DNA of 6,408 nucleotides, from contig JAGBUD010000095.1 in assembly GCA_017630995.1 (NCBI GenBank), positions 1 through 6,408 of the forward strand, written 5' to 3'. The notes under the pieces were generated by a model. It was given only the letters and a program-made list of their open reading frames with translations. It was not told the DNA's origin and did not search any database. The position numbers were made by a program, and so were the translations under genes. Shown piece after piece: positions 1-6,408 of the stretch (its first letter is position 1; every line of letters starts with the position of its first letter). This DNA comes from Clostridia bacterium (GTDB lineage Bacteria > Bacillota_A > Clostridia > Oscillospirales > CAG-272).

Positions 1-1
1 G

Positions 2-1552
2 CTTTTCGGTGTAACGGGAAGCGGAAAAACACAGGTCATAATGAAGGTTATGGATAAGGTTATAGCCGAGGGAAAAAGCGTTATAATGATGGTTCCCGAA
101 ATAGCCTTAACCCCGCAAACCGTAGGTATTTTTTGCAAAAGATACGGTGAACGCGTTGCGGTTATCCATTCCTCTCTTTCTCAAGGCGAGCGCCTTGACG
201 GATACAGAAGAATCGTGCGCGGTGAGGTTGATCTTGTAATCGGAACGAGATCGGCGGTATTTGCTCCCGTAAAAAACCTCGGAATGATAGTTATAGACGA
301 GGAGCACGAGCATACCTATAAATCAGAAAGCGATCCCAAGTACCACACCCGTGACGTTGCAGCGTTCAGAGCAGGGTATAATAACGCCCTAATGCTTCTT
401 GCCTCCGCAACTCCGTCGCTCGAAAGCTACTATAAGGCGCAGAGCGGAAAATACACGCTTGTAAAGCTTACCGAAAGATACGGCGGTGCAAAGCTTCCAA
501 AAACCGTAATAGTCGATATGCGCGAGGAGCTTAGGCTTGGAAACTTAACCCCGATAAGCGATAGACTCTTGACCTCGCTTGGCGACGTGTATGAAAACGG
601 CGAGCAAGCAATTCTTTTCCTTAACAGACGCGGATATAACAGTCAGATAAGCTGTAAATCATGCGGTGACGTAATCAGTTGCCCGCGTTGCTCGGTTTCC
701 TTGACGTTTCACACGGGTCGCGGCGGCGGAAAAATGCTATGCCACCTTTGCGGATATGCCGAGCCGCCACCGAAAAAGTGTCCGTCTTGCTCTGCGGAGG
801 AGCTTTCGTATTTAGGATACGGAACTCAAAAGGTAGAGGGCGCACTCGCTGAGTATTTGCCCGATATGTGCGTTATGCGTATGGACGCAGACACCACGGG
901 CGGAAAGCTTGCATACGATAGAATGATTGACGATTTCCGCGCGGGAAATGCGGATATTCTTCTCGGAACGCAAATGGTTGCCAAGGGACACGATTTTCCA
1001 AGGGTAACCCTTGCGGGCGTCGTTCTTGCTGATAGCTCGCTTTACGTCAGTGATTTTCGCGCGTCGGAGCGCACGTTTTCGCTTCTTACCCAAGTTATAG
1101 GCAGAGCGGGAAGAGCGAGTGAAAACGGAATCGCGGTAATTCAAACCTATTCTCCTCAAAACGAAATAATCAGGCTTGCTTGTAAGCAGGATTACGAGGA
1201 ATTTTATAACGGTGAAATAGCAATAAGAAAGGAGCTTTCCTATCCTCCTTTTTGTGATATAGTTCAGCTAACTCTCGTCGGCGAAGACGAAAAAGAGGTT
1301 CTCTGCGGAGCAAGAGAGCTGTCCGAACGCATAATAAGCAAGCTTTCGGGAGATTTTTCAAGGGTTCCCGCAACGGTGTTCGGACCCTTTGAAGCAACGG
1401 TATATAAACTAAACGAAAAATACAGAATGAGAATGGTCGTCAAATGTAGATTAAACCGTGAATCCCGCGCATTGTTTCATGCCTTGCGCACGGAGTTTGC
1501 GGTAAACAGAAAGCTGACTCTTGCAGTGGATCTTAATCCGCTGACGGTTTAA
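2..1552 (+). CDS. priA: Primosomal protein N' (replication restart helicase PriA), 5'-truncated
   Basis: PriA is a 3'-to-5' superfamily 2 DNA helicase that binds stalled forks and reloads the replisome. The frame is open from base 2, and 516 residues are visible. An internal ATG at 41 is not the start, because the Walker A motif GVTGSGKT (visible residues 3-10) lies before it. Further motifs follow in order: DEEH Walker B (99-102), SATPS motif III (about 135-139), GTQMVAKGHDF (about 322-332) and QVIGRAGRA motif VI (364-372). Inside the second helicase lobe is the family's zinc-binding insertion with eight cysteines in four CxxC pairs (218/221, 227/230, 247/250, 260/263). The C-terminal domain ends in a typical DLNPL tail. 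Compared with usual lengths of about 730-800 residues, some 200-300 N-terminal residues (the DNA-binding domains) lie upstream of the window. The TAA stop is followed by def after 23 nt. The identification is secure. Confidence 0.97.
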   Translation, partial: LFGVTGSGKTQVIMKVMDKVIAEGKSVIMMVPEIALTPQTVGIFCKRYGERVAVIHSSLSQGERLDGYRRIVRGEVDLVIGTRSAVFAPVKNLGMIVIDEEHEHTYKSESDPKYHTRDVAAFRAGYNNALMLLASATPSLESYYKAQSGKYTLVKLTERYGGAKLPKTVIVDMREELRLGNLTPISDRLLTSLGDVYENGEQAILFLNRRGYNSQISCKSCGDVISCPRCSVSLTFHTGRGGGKMLCHLCGYAEPPPKKCPSCSAEELSYLGYGTQKVEGALAEYLPDMCVMRMDADTTGGKLAYDRMIDDFRAGNADILLGTQMVAKGHDFPRVTLAGVVLADSSLYVSDFRASERTFSLLTQVIGRAGRASENGIAVIQTYSPQNEIIRLACKQDYEEFYNGEIAIRKELSYPPFCDIVQLTLVGEDEKEVLCGARELSERIISKLSGDFSRVPATVFGPFEATVYKLNEKYRMRMVVKCRLNRESRALFHALRTEFAVNRKLTLAVDLNPLTV

Positions 1553-1564
1553 TGACGGCTTGTG

Positions 1565-1570
1565 AAAGGA
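1565..1570 (+). promoter_or_regulatory. Ribosome binding site that decides the def start
   Basis: AAAGGA lies 5 nt before the ATG at 1576. The alternative in-frame ATG at 1552, which overlaps the priA stop as TAATG, has no purine-rich site in the preceding 15 bases. This favours 1576 as the def start. Confidence 0.75.
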
Positions 1571-1575
1571 ACGGT

Positions 1576-2037
1576 ATGGCAAAATTAAAAATAGTTAAAT
1601 TCGGTGATCCTCTTCTTCGCAAGGTTTCAAGACCCGTTGAAGAAATAACCCCGAGAATTATCACGCTTCTTGACGATATGAAAGAAACGATGCGTGCGGC
1701 GGAGGGCTGTGGCCTTGCAGCAGTGCAGGTCGGAGTTTTGCGCAGAATAGCAATTATCGAGGTTGAGGAGGGCACCGTATACGAGCTTATAAATCCCAAG
1801 ATTGTTGCATACGCAGGCGAGCAGCAGGAGCAGGAGGGGTGCCTTTCAAATCCGGGTAATTACGGAATAACAAAGCGCCCGAAAGCAGTCACCGTGCGTG
1901 CCCTTGACAGATACGGCAAGGAGTTCGAACTTCGCGGAACCGATCTTCTTGCAAGAGCAATATGCCACGAGTGCGACCATCTTGACGGTAAGCTTTATAC
2001 CGACGTGCAGATAAAAGCGCTCGGACCAGAGGATTAA
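1576..2037 (+). CDS. def: Peptide deformylase
   Basis: Def is a metallohydrolase, usually Fe2+, that removes the N-formyl group from nascent proteins at the ribosome exit. From the ATG at 1576 it has 153 residues, near the usual length for a compact type I enzyme. All three signature motifs are visible: GCGLAAVQ (44-51), EGCLS (87-91, metal ligand Cys89) and HECDH (131-135, metal ligands His131 and His135, catalytic Glu132). The N-terminus KIVKFGDPLLR aligns directly with the family start (usually KIVxxGDPxLR), which supports 1576. The ORF could open at 1552 and add eight residues (MTACERNG), but that start lacks a ribosome binding site. One oddity is Asn92 after CLS, where I expect a hydrophobic residue such as Val or Ile. 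It sits 3 nt before fmt, its partner in the formyl-methionine cycle, so the two are surely co-expressed. Confidence 0.97.
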   Translation: MAKLKIVKFGDPLLRKVSRPVEEITPRIITLLDDMKETMRAAEGCGLAAVQVGVLRRIAIIEVEEGTVYELINPKIVAYAGEQQEQEGCLSNPGNYGITKRPKAVTVRALDRYGKEFELRGTDLLARAICHECDHLDGKLYTDVQIKALGPED

Positions 2038-2040
2038 AAT

Positions 2041-2973
2041 ATGAAAATAATGTTTATGGGAACTCCCGAAATAAGCGCAAAGTGCCTTGAAGCGTTGATC
2101 GCTTCGGGACACAACGTTGTTGCTGTCGTAACGGGGGAGGACAAGCCGCGCGGCAGAGGTAACGTCATGACGCCAACGCCCACCAAAACGGTTGCGCTTG
2201 CCAATGCTATTCCTGTCTATACACCCAAAACTCTTCGTGACGATGAATTTTATTCGTTGCTTTCCGAGATTTCGCCCGACCTTATATGCGTTGTTGCATA
2301 CGGCAAAATATTGCCCGAAAGCGTTATCAAGTTCCCAAGGCTCGGTTGCGTAAATCTTCACGTTTCCTTGTTGCCGAAGTACAGAGGTGCCGCGCCTATG
2401 CAAAGAGCGGTTATGGAGGGTGAGAGCGAAACGGGTGTCACGGTTATGTATATGGACGTCGGACTTGACACGGGAGATATAATTTCTTGCGAGAAATTCC
2501 CGATAGGTGAGGCTGACGATTTTGAGTATGTGCACGATAAATCTGTTGAAATAGGCTCAAGGCTTCTTTCGGACACGCTCTATGAAATGGAAGCGGGAAG
2601 AGCCACGCGCACGCCGCAAGATGAAACCCTTGCAACCTATGCAAAGAAGATAGAAAAAGAAGATTGTAAAATCGATTTCTCTCAAGATTCAAAGGTAGTC
2701 AGCGCGAGAATTCGCGGTGTAACCCCCATTCCGGGTGCGTTTACCTATCTTAACGGGAAGATGCTTAAGGTATTCGGTGTTGTTTCCGCTTCGGGAAATG
2801 GAAATGCAGGCGAGGTTATAGAAGCAAACGGTGTCGGAAGCGGTTATATAACCGTCGCGTGCGGCAGCGGAGCAATCAAAATTTCAGGAGTTATTCCCGA
2901 GGGAAAGGGAAGAATGAGTGCGGGAGATTTCGTCAGAGGCAGAAAAATTGCCAAGGGCGATATCCTCGGATAA
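2041..2973 (+). CDS. fmt: Methionyl-tRNA formyltransferase
   Basis: Fmt transfers a formyl group from 10-formyltetrahydrofolate to Met-tRNA(fMet), making the initiator tRNA used in bacterial translation. It has 310 residues, the normal length. The Rossmann-like formyltransferase domain spans about 1-205. It opens with FMGTPEIS, carries the KPRGRG loop (35-40) and holds the catalytic set NLHVSLLPKYRGAAP (105-119, with Asn105 and His107) and LDTGD (142-146, with Asp143). These correspond to E. coli Asn106, His108 and Asp144. The C-terminal tRNA-binding domain (about 205-310) begins after TYAKKIEKED and contains the VTPIPGAFT segment. The ATG at 2041 has AGAGGA at 2028-2033, overlapping the end of def, with a 7-nt spacer. 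Only 3 nt separate it from the def stop, so translational coupling is likely. The 39 nt after its stop contain only the rsmB ribosome binding site. Confidence 0.97.
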   Translation: MKIMFMGTPEISAKCLEALIASGHNVVAVVTGEDKPRGRGNVMTPTPTKTVALANAIPVYTPKTLRDDEFYSLLSEISPDLICVVAYGKILPESVIKFPRLGCVNLHVSLLPKYRGAAPMQRAVMEGESETGVTVMYMDVGLDTGDIISCEKFPIGEADDFEYVHDKSVEIGSRLLSDTLYEMEAGRATRTPQDETLATYAKKIEKEDCKIDFSQDSKVVSARIRGVTPIPGAFTYLNGKMLKVFGVVSASGNGNAGEVIEANGVGSGYITVACGSGAIKISGVIPEGKGRMSAGDFVRGRKIAKGDILG

Positions 2974-2999
2974 TTAAATCGGCTAAACTAACTAAAGCG

Positions 3000-3005
3000 A
3001 AAGGA
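3000..3005 (+). promoter_or_regulatory. Ribosome binding site for rsmB (GTG start)
   Basis: AAAGGA is followed by a 7-nt spacer and the GTG at 3013. This supports GTG as the rsmB start. The nearer ATG at 3005 is out of frame and stops after three codons. Confidence 0.7.
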
Positions 3006-3012
3006 TGGCAAG

Positions 3013-4326
3013 GTGACAATCTTTGGTATCGCGCACCGTCTGCTATGCGAATATGAAGCAAGCGGAAAGTACGTAAATTTATCTCTTAATTCTCATATCA
3101 CCGACGGGCAAACGAAAGAAGACCGCGCCGCGTTGACTGCGCTTCTTTACGGCACAGTCGAAAGAAAAATAAAGTACGATTACTTTATATCGGCGCTTTC
3201 GGGAAGAAGTATAGAAAAAATATCCCCCGCAGTCCGCGATATACTGCGTATAGGTCTTTGTGCGCTTCTTGATATGGATAAAATTCCCGATCACGCGGCG
3301 GTCAATGAGTGCGTTAAGCTCGCGCGCAACCAAGGTGAGCGCGGATTTGTGAACGGCGTTTTGCGCCGCGCGGCAAGAGAGAGGGACTCTCTGCCTCTGC
3401 CCGATAAAAGCAAAAATGCCGCAAGATACTATTCGGTATACTATTCCTTGCCAATTTCCACCGTAAGATATTTTATCGGTGAGCTTGGTGAGGTGGGAGC
3501 CGTGTCGTTTTTTGAATCGACGTTTGAACGTTCAAAGAAAACCGCACTAACGGTAAACACAAACAAGATAAGCGTAAATGATTTCATATCAAAGCTTTTA
3601 AGTGCAGGCTATAAAGCCGAATTGTCCAATATCTCGGATATCTCGGTAATTGTCGAAGGCTCCCTTAATCCAAAGGATTTGGACGGATTTTCGGAGGGCG
3701 AATTCTTTGTTCAAGACGAAGCGTCAGCGCTTGCCGCCGCCGCGCTCGGAATAAGCGAGGGTGACGTTGCGGTTGATACCTGCGCAGCTCCGGGTGGAAA
3801 AAGCTTTTCTCTTGCAGTGCGTTCGGGTGATATGGCGAAGATTTATTCCTACGAGTTTCACGAGAGCAAAATTTCATTGATTTCCGACGGAGCGAAAAGG
3901 CTTGGGCTTAATTCTGTTTTTGCGGAATGCCGCAACGCCTTGGAGCCTAATCCCGCATTGCTCGGAAAGGCAAATCTTGTCCTCTGCGACGTGCCATGCT
4001 CGGGACTTGGAGTAATAGGAAAGAAGCCGGATTTGCGATATAAGGACATCGCCTCGCTTGCGCACCTGCCCGCGCTTCAGCTTGAAATACTGAAAAAATC
4101 GGCAGAATATCTTGAGGTGGGCGGTGCACTCGTTTATTCGACCTGCACGCTCATAAAAGAGGAAAACGAGGGGGTCGTGTCGGCTTTCCTTGCCCAAAAT
4201 CCTAACTTTGTGCGTGAGGAATTCTCGGTAGGCTGTATAAAAAGCAAGGACGGCTCTGTAACTCTCTATCCGCATATAAACGGAACCGACGGATTTTTTG
4301 TTGCAAAAATAAGGAAAAAACAATGA
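3013..4326 (+). CDS. rsmB: 16S rRNA (cytosine-C5) methyltransferase RsmB
   Basis: RsmB (Sun/Fmu) uses S-adenosylmethionine to methylate a single cytosine, C967 in E. coli numbering, in 16S rRNA. It has 437 residues, the usual length, and starts with GTG. The N-terminal NusB-like RNA-binding domain covers about 1-125 and contains LLYGTVERKIKYD, PAVRDILRIG and FVNGVLRR. The methyltransferase domain follows, with QDEAS (234-238), the SAM-binding loop DTCAAPGGKS (255-264), motif IV DVPCSG with Cys329, and motif VI STCT with Cys378. In this family the motif VI cysteine is the nucleophile and the motif IV cysteine helps release the product, and both are present. The end, LYPHINGTDGFFVAKIRK, is the standard family C-terminus. 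One small departure is IS at 148-149, where the family commonly has a tryptophan after the conserved proline. Its TGA stop overlaps the rlmN ATG as ATGA, so the two are translationally coupled. Confidence 0.96.
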   Translation: MTIFGIAHRLLCEYEASGKYVNLSLNSHITDGQTKEDRAALTALLYGTVERKIKYDYFISALSGRSIEKISPAVRDILRIGLCALLDMDKIPDHAAVNECVKLARNQGERGFVNGVLRRAARERDSLPLPDKSKNAARYYSVYYSLPISTVRYFIGELGEVGAVSFFESTFERSKKTALTVNTNKISVNDFISKLLSAGYKAELSNISDISVIVEGSLNPKDLDGFSEGEFFVQDEASALAAAALGISEGDVAVDTCAAPGGKSFSLAVRSGDMAKIYSYEFHESKISLISDGAKRLGLNSVFAECRNALEPNPALLGKANLVLCDVPCSGLGVIGKKPDLRYKDIASLAHLPALQLEILKKSAEYLEVGGALVYSTCTLIKEENEGVVSAFLAQNPNFVREEFSVGCIKSKDGSVTLYPHINGTDGFFVAKIRKKQ

Positions 4327-5387
4327 TATACATAAATGAAAAGGCGGATCTTTATTCGATGACTCTCGCGGAGCTTTCGGATTTTTTAAAATCGCAGGGT
4401 GAGGCGGCATTCCGCGCAAAGCAGATTGCATCTTGGCTCGCCCTAGGAACTCCCGTTAGTGAGATGTCGAATCTCTCAAAGGATTTGAGAAGAAATCTTG
4501 AAGAAAAAACCGTGGACACCTTACCAAAGGTTAAGGAAAAGCTTGTTTCCAAAATAGACGGAACGGTAAAATATCTTTTTGAGCTTTATGACGGTGCGGT
4601 GATAGAAAGTGTTTTTATGCGGTATAAGCACGGAAACACGCTCTGCATATCAAGCCAAGTCGGGTGCTTTATGGGGTGCAAATTCTGCGCTTCAACAATA
4701 GGCGGCAAGGAACGCGACCTTTTGCCGTCAGAAATGCTCGGTCAGGTTATTGCCGCGAGTAAGGATACGGGTGAGCGCGTTTCTAATATAGTTATGATGG
4801 GAATAGGCGAGCCGCTCGATAATTACGATAACGTAATTCGCTTCTTGGAGCTTGTAAACCGCGAGGACGGATTGAATATAGGCTATCGTCATATCTCTCT
4901 TTCCACCTTCGGCATAGTTCCGAAAATCAAGGAGCTTGCCGGAGAAAGATTCCCGATAACTATTTCGATTTCGTTGCACGCGTCCAATGACAAAAAACGA
5001 AGCGAAATAATGCCGATAAACAACAAATGGAAAATATCCGAGCTTCTCGACGCATGTGTTTACTATTACGGAAAAACGGGTAGGCGCATCTCGTTTGAAT
5101 ACACGTTGATAGCGGGTAAAAACGACACGGTGGCAGATGCAAACGAGCTTGCGGAGCTTTTGGTTGCCGCATTCAAAAAAAGCGGCGCGCCTATCCACGT
5201 GAATTTAATAAGAGTTAATCCTGTCACGGAAACGGGATTTTCGGAGGGGAGCACCGAATCGGCAAATGAATTTGCAAAGCAGCTTGAGCGTCATGGCATC
5301 GTTGCAACAGTAAGGCGCCGTCTTGGCAGAGACGTAAACGCCGCGTGCGGTCAGCTTCGTCGTAGCCGTAAAACTGAAAATAGGTAG
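4323..5387 (+). CDS. rlmN: Dual-specificity 23S rRNA/tRNA adenine-C2 methyltransferase RlmN
   Basis: RlmN is a radical SAM enzyme that makes 2-methyladenosine at A2503 of 23S rRNA, near the peptidyl-transferase centre, and at A37 of some tRNAs. It has 354 residues, the normal length. An N-terminal helical domain (about 10-75) contains FRAKQI. The radical SAM cluster CFMGCKFC gives Cys115, Cys119 and Cys122 for the 4Fe-4S cluster, followed by the GGKERDL segment. GEPLDNYDNV (162-171) is the SAM-binding GEP-type motif, and Cys342 in NAACGQL is the methyl-carrying cysteine (E. coli Cys355). Cys108 and Glu95 match E. coli Cys118 and Glu105. The related resistance enzyme Cfr is less likely, since the sequence around the cluster and the housekeeping location fit RlmN. 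The ATG has AAGGA 7 nt upstream and overlaps the rsmB stop by 4 nt. Confidence 0.96.
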   Translation: MIYINEKADLYSMTLAELSDFLKSQGEAAFRAKQIASWLALGTPVSEMSNLSKDLRRNLEEKTVDTLPKVKEKLVSKIDGTVKYLFELYDGAVIESVFMRYKHGNTLCISSQVGCFMGCKFCASTIGGKERDLLPSEMLGQVIAASKDTGERVSNIVMMGIGEPLDNYDNVIRFLELVNREDGLNIGYRHISLSTFGIVPKIKELAGERFPITISISLHASNDKKRSEIMPINNKWKISELLDACVYYYGKTGRRISFEYTLIAGKNDTVADANELAELLVAAFKKSGAPIHVNLIRVNPVTETGFSEGSTESANEFAKQLERHGIVATVRRRLGRDVNAACGQLRRSRKTENR

Positions 5388-5389
5388 GA
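5382..5389 (+). promoter_or_regulatory. Ribosome binding site that supports the TTG start of rsgA
   Basis: AGGTAGGA overlaps the rlmN stop codon (TAG, 5385-5387) and ends 6 nt before the TTG at 5396. An in-frame TAA at 5390-5392 rules out any earlier start, and no in-frame ATG, GTG or TTG appears in the next 20 codons. TTG is therefore effectively forced. Confidence 0.8.
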
Positions 5390-5395
5390 TAAAAA

Positions 5396-6334
5396 TTGTT
5401 AAAGGAAAAGCACGGAAAGGTCGTCAAGGGGCTTGGCGGTCTATATAATATTAGAATAGTAGAAAACGGTGAAATAAGCACGGTAGTTTGCAAGGCAAAA
5501 GGCTCGCTTCACAGAGATGACGAAAAGGTTTTGATAGGTGATAACGTCAAAATAGTTATCGATGACGAAACACCTGACGGAATTGTTATCGCAGAAATTT
5601 CACCGCGCAAAAATTCACTGATTCGTCCCCCAATGGCAAATCTCGATTATATCTTTGTCGTTTTTGCCGCAGCGAAGCCCGCTCCCGTAACCGAAACCAT
5701 CGATAAGCTCATAGCTATCGCGGAGCATAACTTGATAATTCCCGTTGTGGTTATAACAAAAAGTGATTTGTCGCAAAAGGAATCAAGTCGCCTTGCGCAA
5801 ATATATAAAAACGCAGGTATAGAAACCTTTGTAACCTCAAGCGAGAGCGGTGAGGGAATAGATGAGCTCAAGAATTTTGCAAAAGAAAACCTTAAAGGCG
5901 GAGTTTCGGCGGCGTTTGCGGGAGCTTCGGGTGTAGGTAAGTCAACCCTCATGAACGCGCTCTTTCCGAGGCTTTCTCTTGCCACAGCCGAAATATCGAA
6001 GAAAATAGAAAGAGGAAGACATACCACGCGCCACGTTGAAATCTTCCCGCTTTCCGAGGAAACAGATTGCGGATTTTTGGCGGATACGCCCGGATTTTCG
6101 CTTATTGATTTTCAGCGATTCGATTTTTTTGAGCTTTCCGACCTCGAAGCGACGTTTCGCGAGTTTGCACCGTTTAGAAACGGTTGCCGCTATGCAGACT
6201 GCGCGCACACCGGAGAGGGAAGAGAGGACTGCGCCGTGATGAGGGCGGCGGAGGATGGAGTGATTTCCCAAAGTCGATTGGATTCTTACAGAAGTATATA
6301 TAAAATCTTAAAGAATAAGAAAAAATACGAGTAA
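5396..6334 (+). CDS. rsgA: Small ribosomal subunit biogenesis GTPase RsgA (YjeQ/CpgA)
   Basis: RsgA is a circularly permuted GTPase that binds the immature 30S subunit late in assembly and releases maturation factors on GTP hydrolysis. It has 312 residues, a typical length. The N-terminal OB-fold (about 5-70) starts GKVVKGLGGLYNI and includes IGDNVKI. The G motifs come in permuted order: G4 TKSD (121-124), then G1 GASGVGKST (176-184), the switch I segment GRHTTRH (207-213) and G3 DTPG (230-233). The C-terminal zinc knuckle has Cys264, Cys269, His271 and Cys279. A lysine-rich tail (KNKKKYE) ends the protein. Translation starts at TTG, with a good ribosome binding site overlapping the rlmN stop 8 nt upstream. 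In Bacillus subtilis and many other Firmicutes the prpC-prkC pair lies between rlmN and rsgA. Here rsgA follows rlmN directly. Confidence 0.96.
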   Translation: MLKEKHGKVVKGLGGLYNIRIVENGEISTVVCKAKGSLHRDDEKVLIGDNVKIVIDDETPDGIVIAEISPRKNSLIRPPMANLDYIFVVFAAAKPAPVTETIDKLIAIAEHNLIIPVVVITKSDLSQKESSRLAQIYKNAGIETFVTSSESGEGIDELKNFAKENLKGGVSAAFAGASGVGKSTLMNALFPRLSLATAEISKKIERGRHTTRHVEIFPLSEETDCGFLADTPGFSLIDFQRFDFFELSDLEATFREFAPFRNGCRYADCAHTGEGREDCAVMRAAEDGVISQSRLDSYRSIYKILKNKKKYE

Positions 6335-6347
6335 TTTTAGCAAAAAC

Positions 6348-6369
6348 AGCCGCGCTTTTTGGCGCGGCT
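6348..6369. terminator. GC-rich terminator-like hairpin after rsgA
   Basis: A perfect 8-bp inverted repeat, AGCCGCGC (6348-6355) and GCGCGGCT (6362-6369), closes a 6-nt loop TTTTTG, 13 nt after the rsgA stop. Its position marks the end of the operon. On the + strand it is followed by an A-rich run (AAAAAATATTT), not the T-run of a classical intrinsic terminator. Read on the - strand, the stem is followed by GTTTTTG, so as an intrinsic terminator it is better oriented leftward. On the + strand it may act as a 3'-end stabilising hairpin or a weak, U-tract-independent terminator. Confidence 0.6.
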
Positions 6370-6408
6370 AAAAAATATTTCGAAAATATTTCAAAAAGGT
6401 ATTGACAA
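6370..6408 (+). promoter_or_regulatory. Left half of a probable sigma-A promoter with phased A-tracts
   Basis: TTGACA at 6402-6407 is a perfect -35 hexamer for the housekeeping sigma factor. Three A-tracts (6370-6375, 6383-6386, 6393-6397) precede it at 10-12 bp intervals, the arrangement expected of a curved, UP-element-like region that contacts the RNA polymerase alpha subunits. The -10 element would lie beyond the window, so the promoter is only half visible. It points rightward, to a gene or RNA outside the window. AT-rich UP elements of this kind are common before rRNA and tRNA operons in Firmicutes, but the target cannot be seen. Confidence 0.55.
6372..6392 (+). repeat. Two 10-bp direct repeats, AAAATATTTC, with 11-bp period
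   Basis: AAAATATTTC occurs at 6372-6381 and again at 6383-6392, one base apart, so the copies are about one helical turn apart. They sit just upstream of the -35 hexamer and probably form part of an AT-rich upstream promoter element. Confidence 0.6.

Noticed and set aside
41..43. ATG at 41 as the start of the first gene
   Set aside because: The frame is open upstream and encodes the Walker A motif of PriA before this codon, so the gene is truncated by the window edge.
1846..2535. A 229-codon open frame on the - strand across def and fmt
   Set aside because: It lies wholly antisense to two clearly functional genes, spans their junction, and its translation shows no recognisable domain. It is a shadow of the coding strand's base composition.
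2948..2976. A possible internal promoter before rsmB, TTGCCA then TAATTA with a 17-nt spacer
   Set aside because: The -35 is imperfect, the -10 matches consensus at only two of six positions, and it overlaps the end of fmt. It is not supportable without transcript data.
3005..3016. A three-codon mini-ORF (ATG GCA AGG TGA) whose stop overlaps the rsmB GTG start, resembling a coupling leader
   Set aside because: The purine-rich site runs directly into its ATG with no spacer, so it cannot serve that ATG, while the spacing to the GTG is ideal. Chance overlap is the simpler reading.
2859..3056. A 65-codon + strand frame bridging fmt and rsmB
   Set aside because: It overlaps the conserved C-terminus of fmt and the start of rsmB out of frame. 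The translation is low-complexity and basic, like a frame-shifted shadow.
3874..4431. A 185-codon open frame on the - strand across rsmB and rlmN
   Set aside because: It is antisense to the catalytic region of rsmB, with no family motif, and overlaps another antisense frame in a different phase, as expected of chance open frames.
4623..4700. The radical SAM gene as a Cfr-type antibiotic-resistance methyltransferase
   Set aside because: The cluster region and the following segment resemble RlmN, and the gene is embedded in a housekeeping operon with no sign of transfer.
4728..5198. A 156-codon open frame on the - strand within rlmN
   Set aside because: It sits fully inside the radical SAM domain of rlmN, with no recognisable protein features.

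Overview
The window holds six genes, all on the + strand and packed almost end to end: a 5'-truncated priA, then def, fmt, rsmB, rlmN and rsgA. About 74 bases of intergenic DNA follow, with a GC-rich hairpin, phased A-tracts and a perfect -35 hexamer at the right edge. The gene order is the conserved Firmicutes priA-def-fmt-rsmB-rlmN-...-rsgA block. With strong AGGA-type ribosome binding sites, GTG and TTG starts and GC content in the mid-40s by eye, it suggests a Clostridia-like Firmicute. I cannot name a genus, and there is no rRNA in the window to settle it.

Layout: positions 2-1552 are the helicase and C-terminal part of PriA (replication restart). Def (1576-2037) and Fmt (2041-2973) form the formyl-methionine pair: Fmt formylates initiator Met-tRNA and Def removes the formyl group from new proteins. 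RsmB (3013-4326) makes m5C in 16S rRNA, RlmN (4323-5387) makes m2A in 23S rRNA and tRNA, and RsgA (5396-6334) is the GTPase that checks late 30S subunit assembly. Gaps are 23, 3, 39, -4 and 8 nt, and no terminator lies between genes, so this looks like one co-transcribed, partly translationally coupled unit devoted to starting translation and finishing ribosomes.

All key catalytic residues I checked are present in every gene, and none looks broken. I see no mobile element, CRISPR array, RNA gene or new defence-like system. The points worth a second look are modest. The prpC-prkC phosphatase/kinase pair that commonly sits between rlmN and rsgA in Firmicutes is absent. The hairpin after rsgA has its U-tract on the wrong strand for an rsgA terminator. 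A likely strong promoter with helically phased A-tracts begins at the window's right edge.
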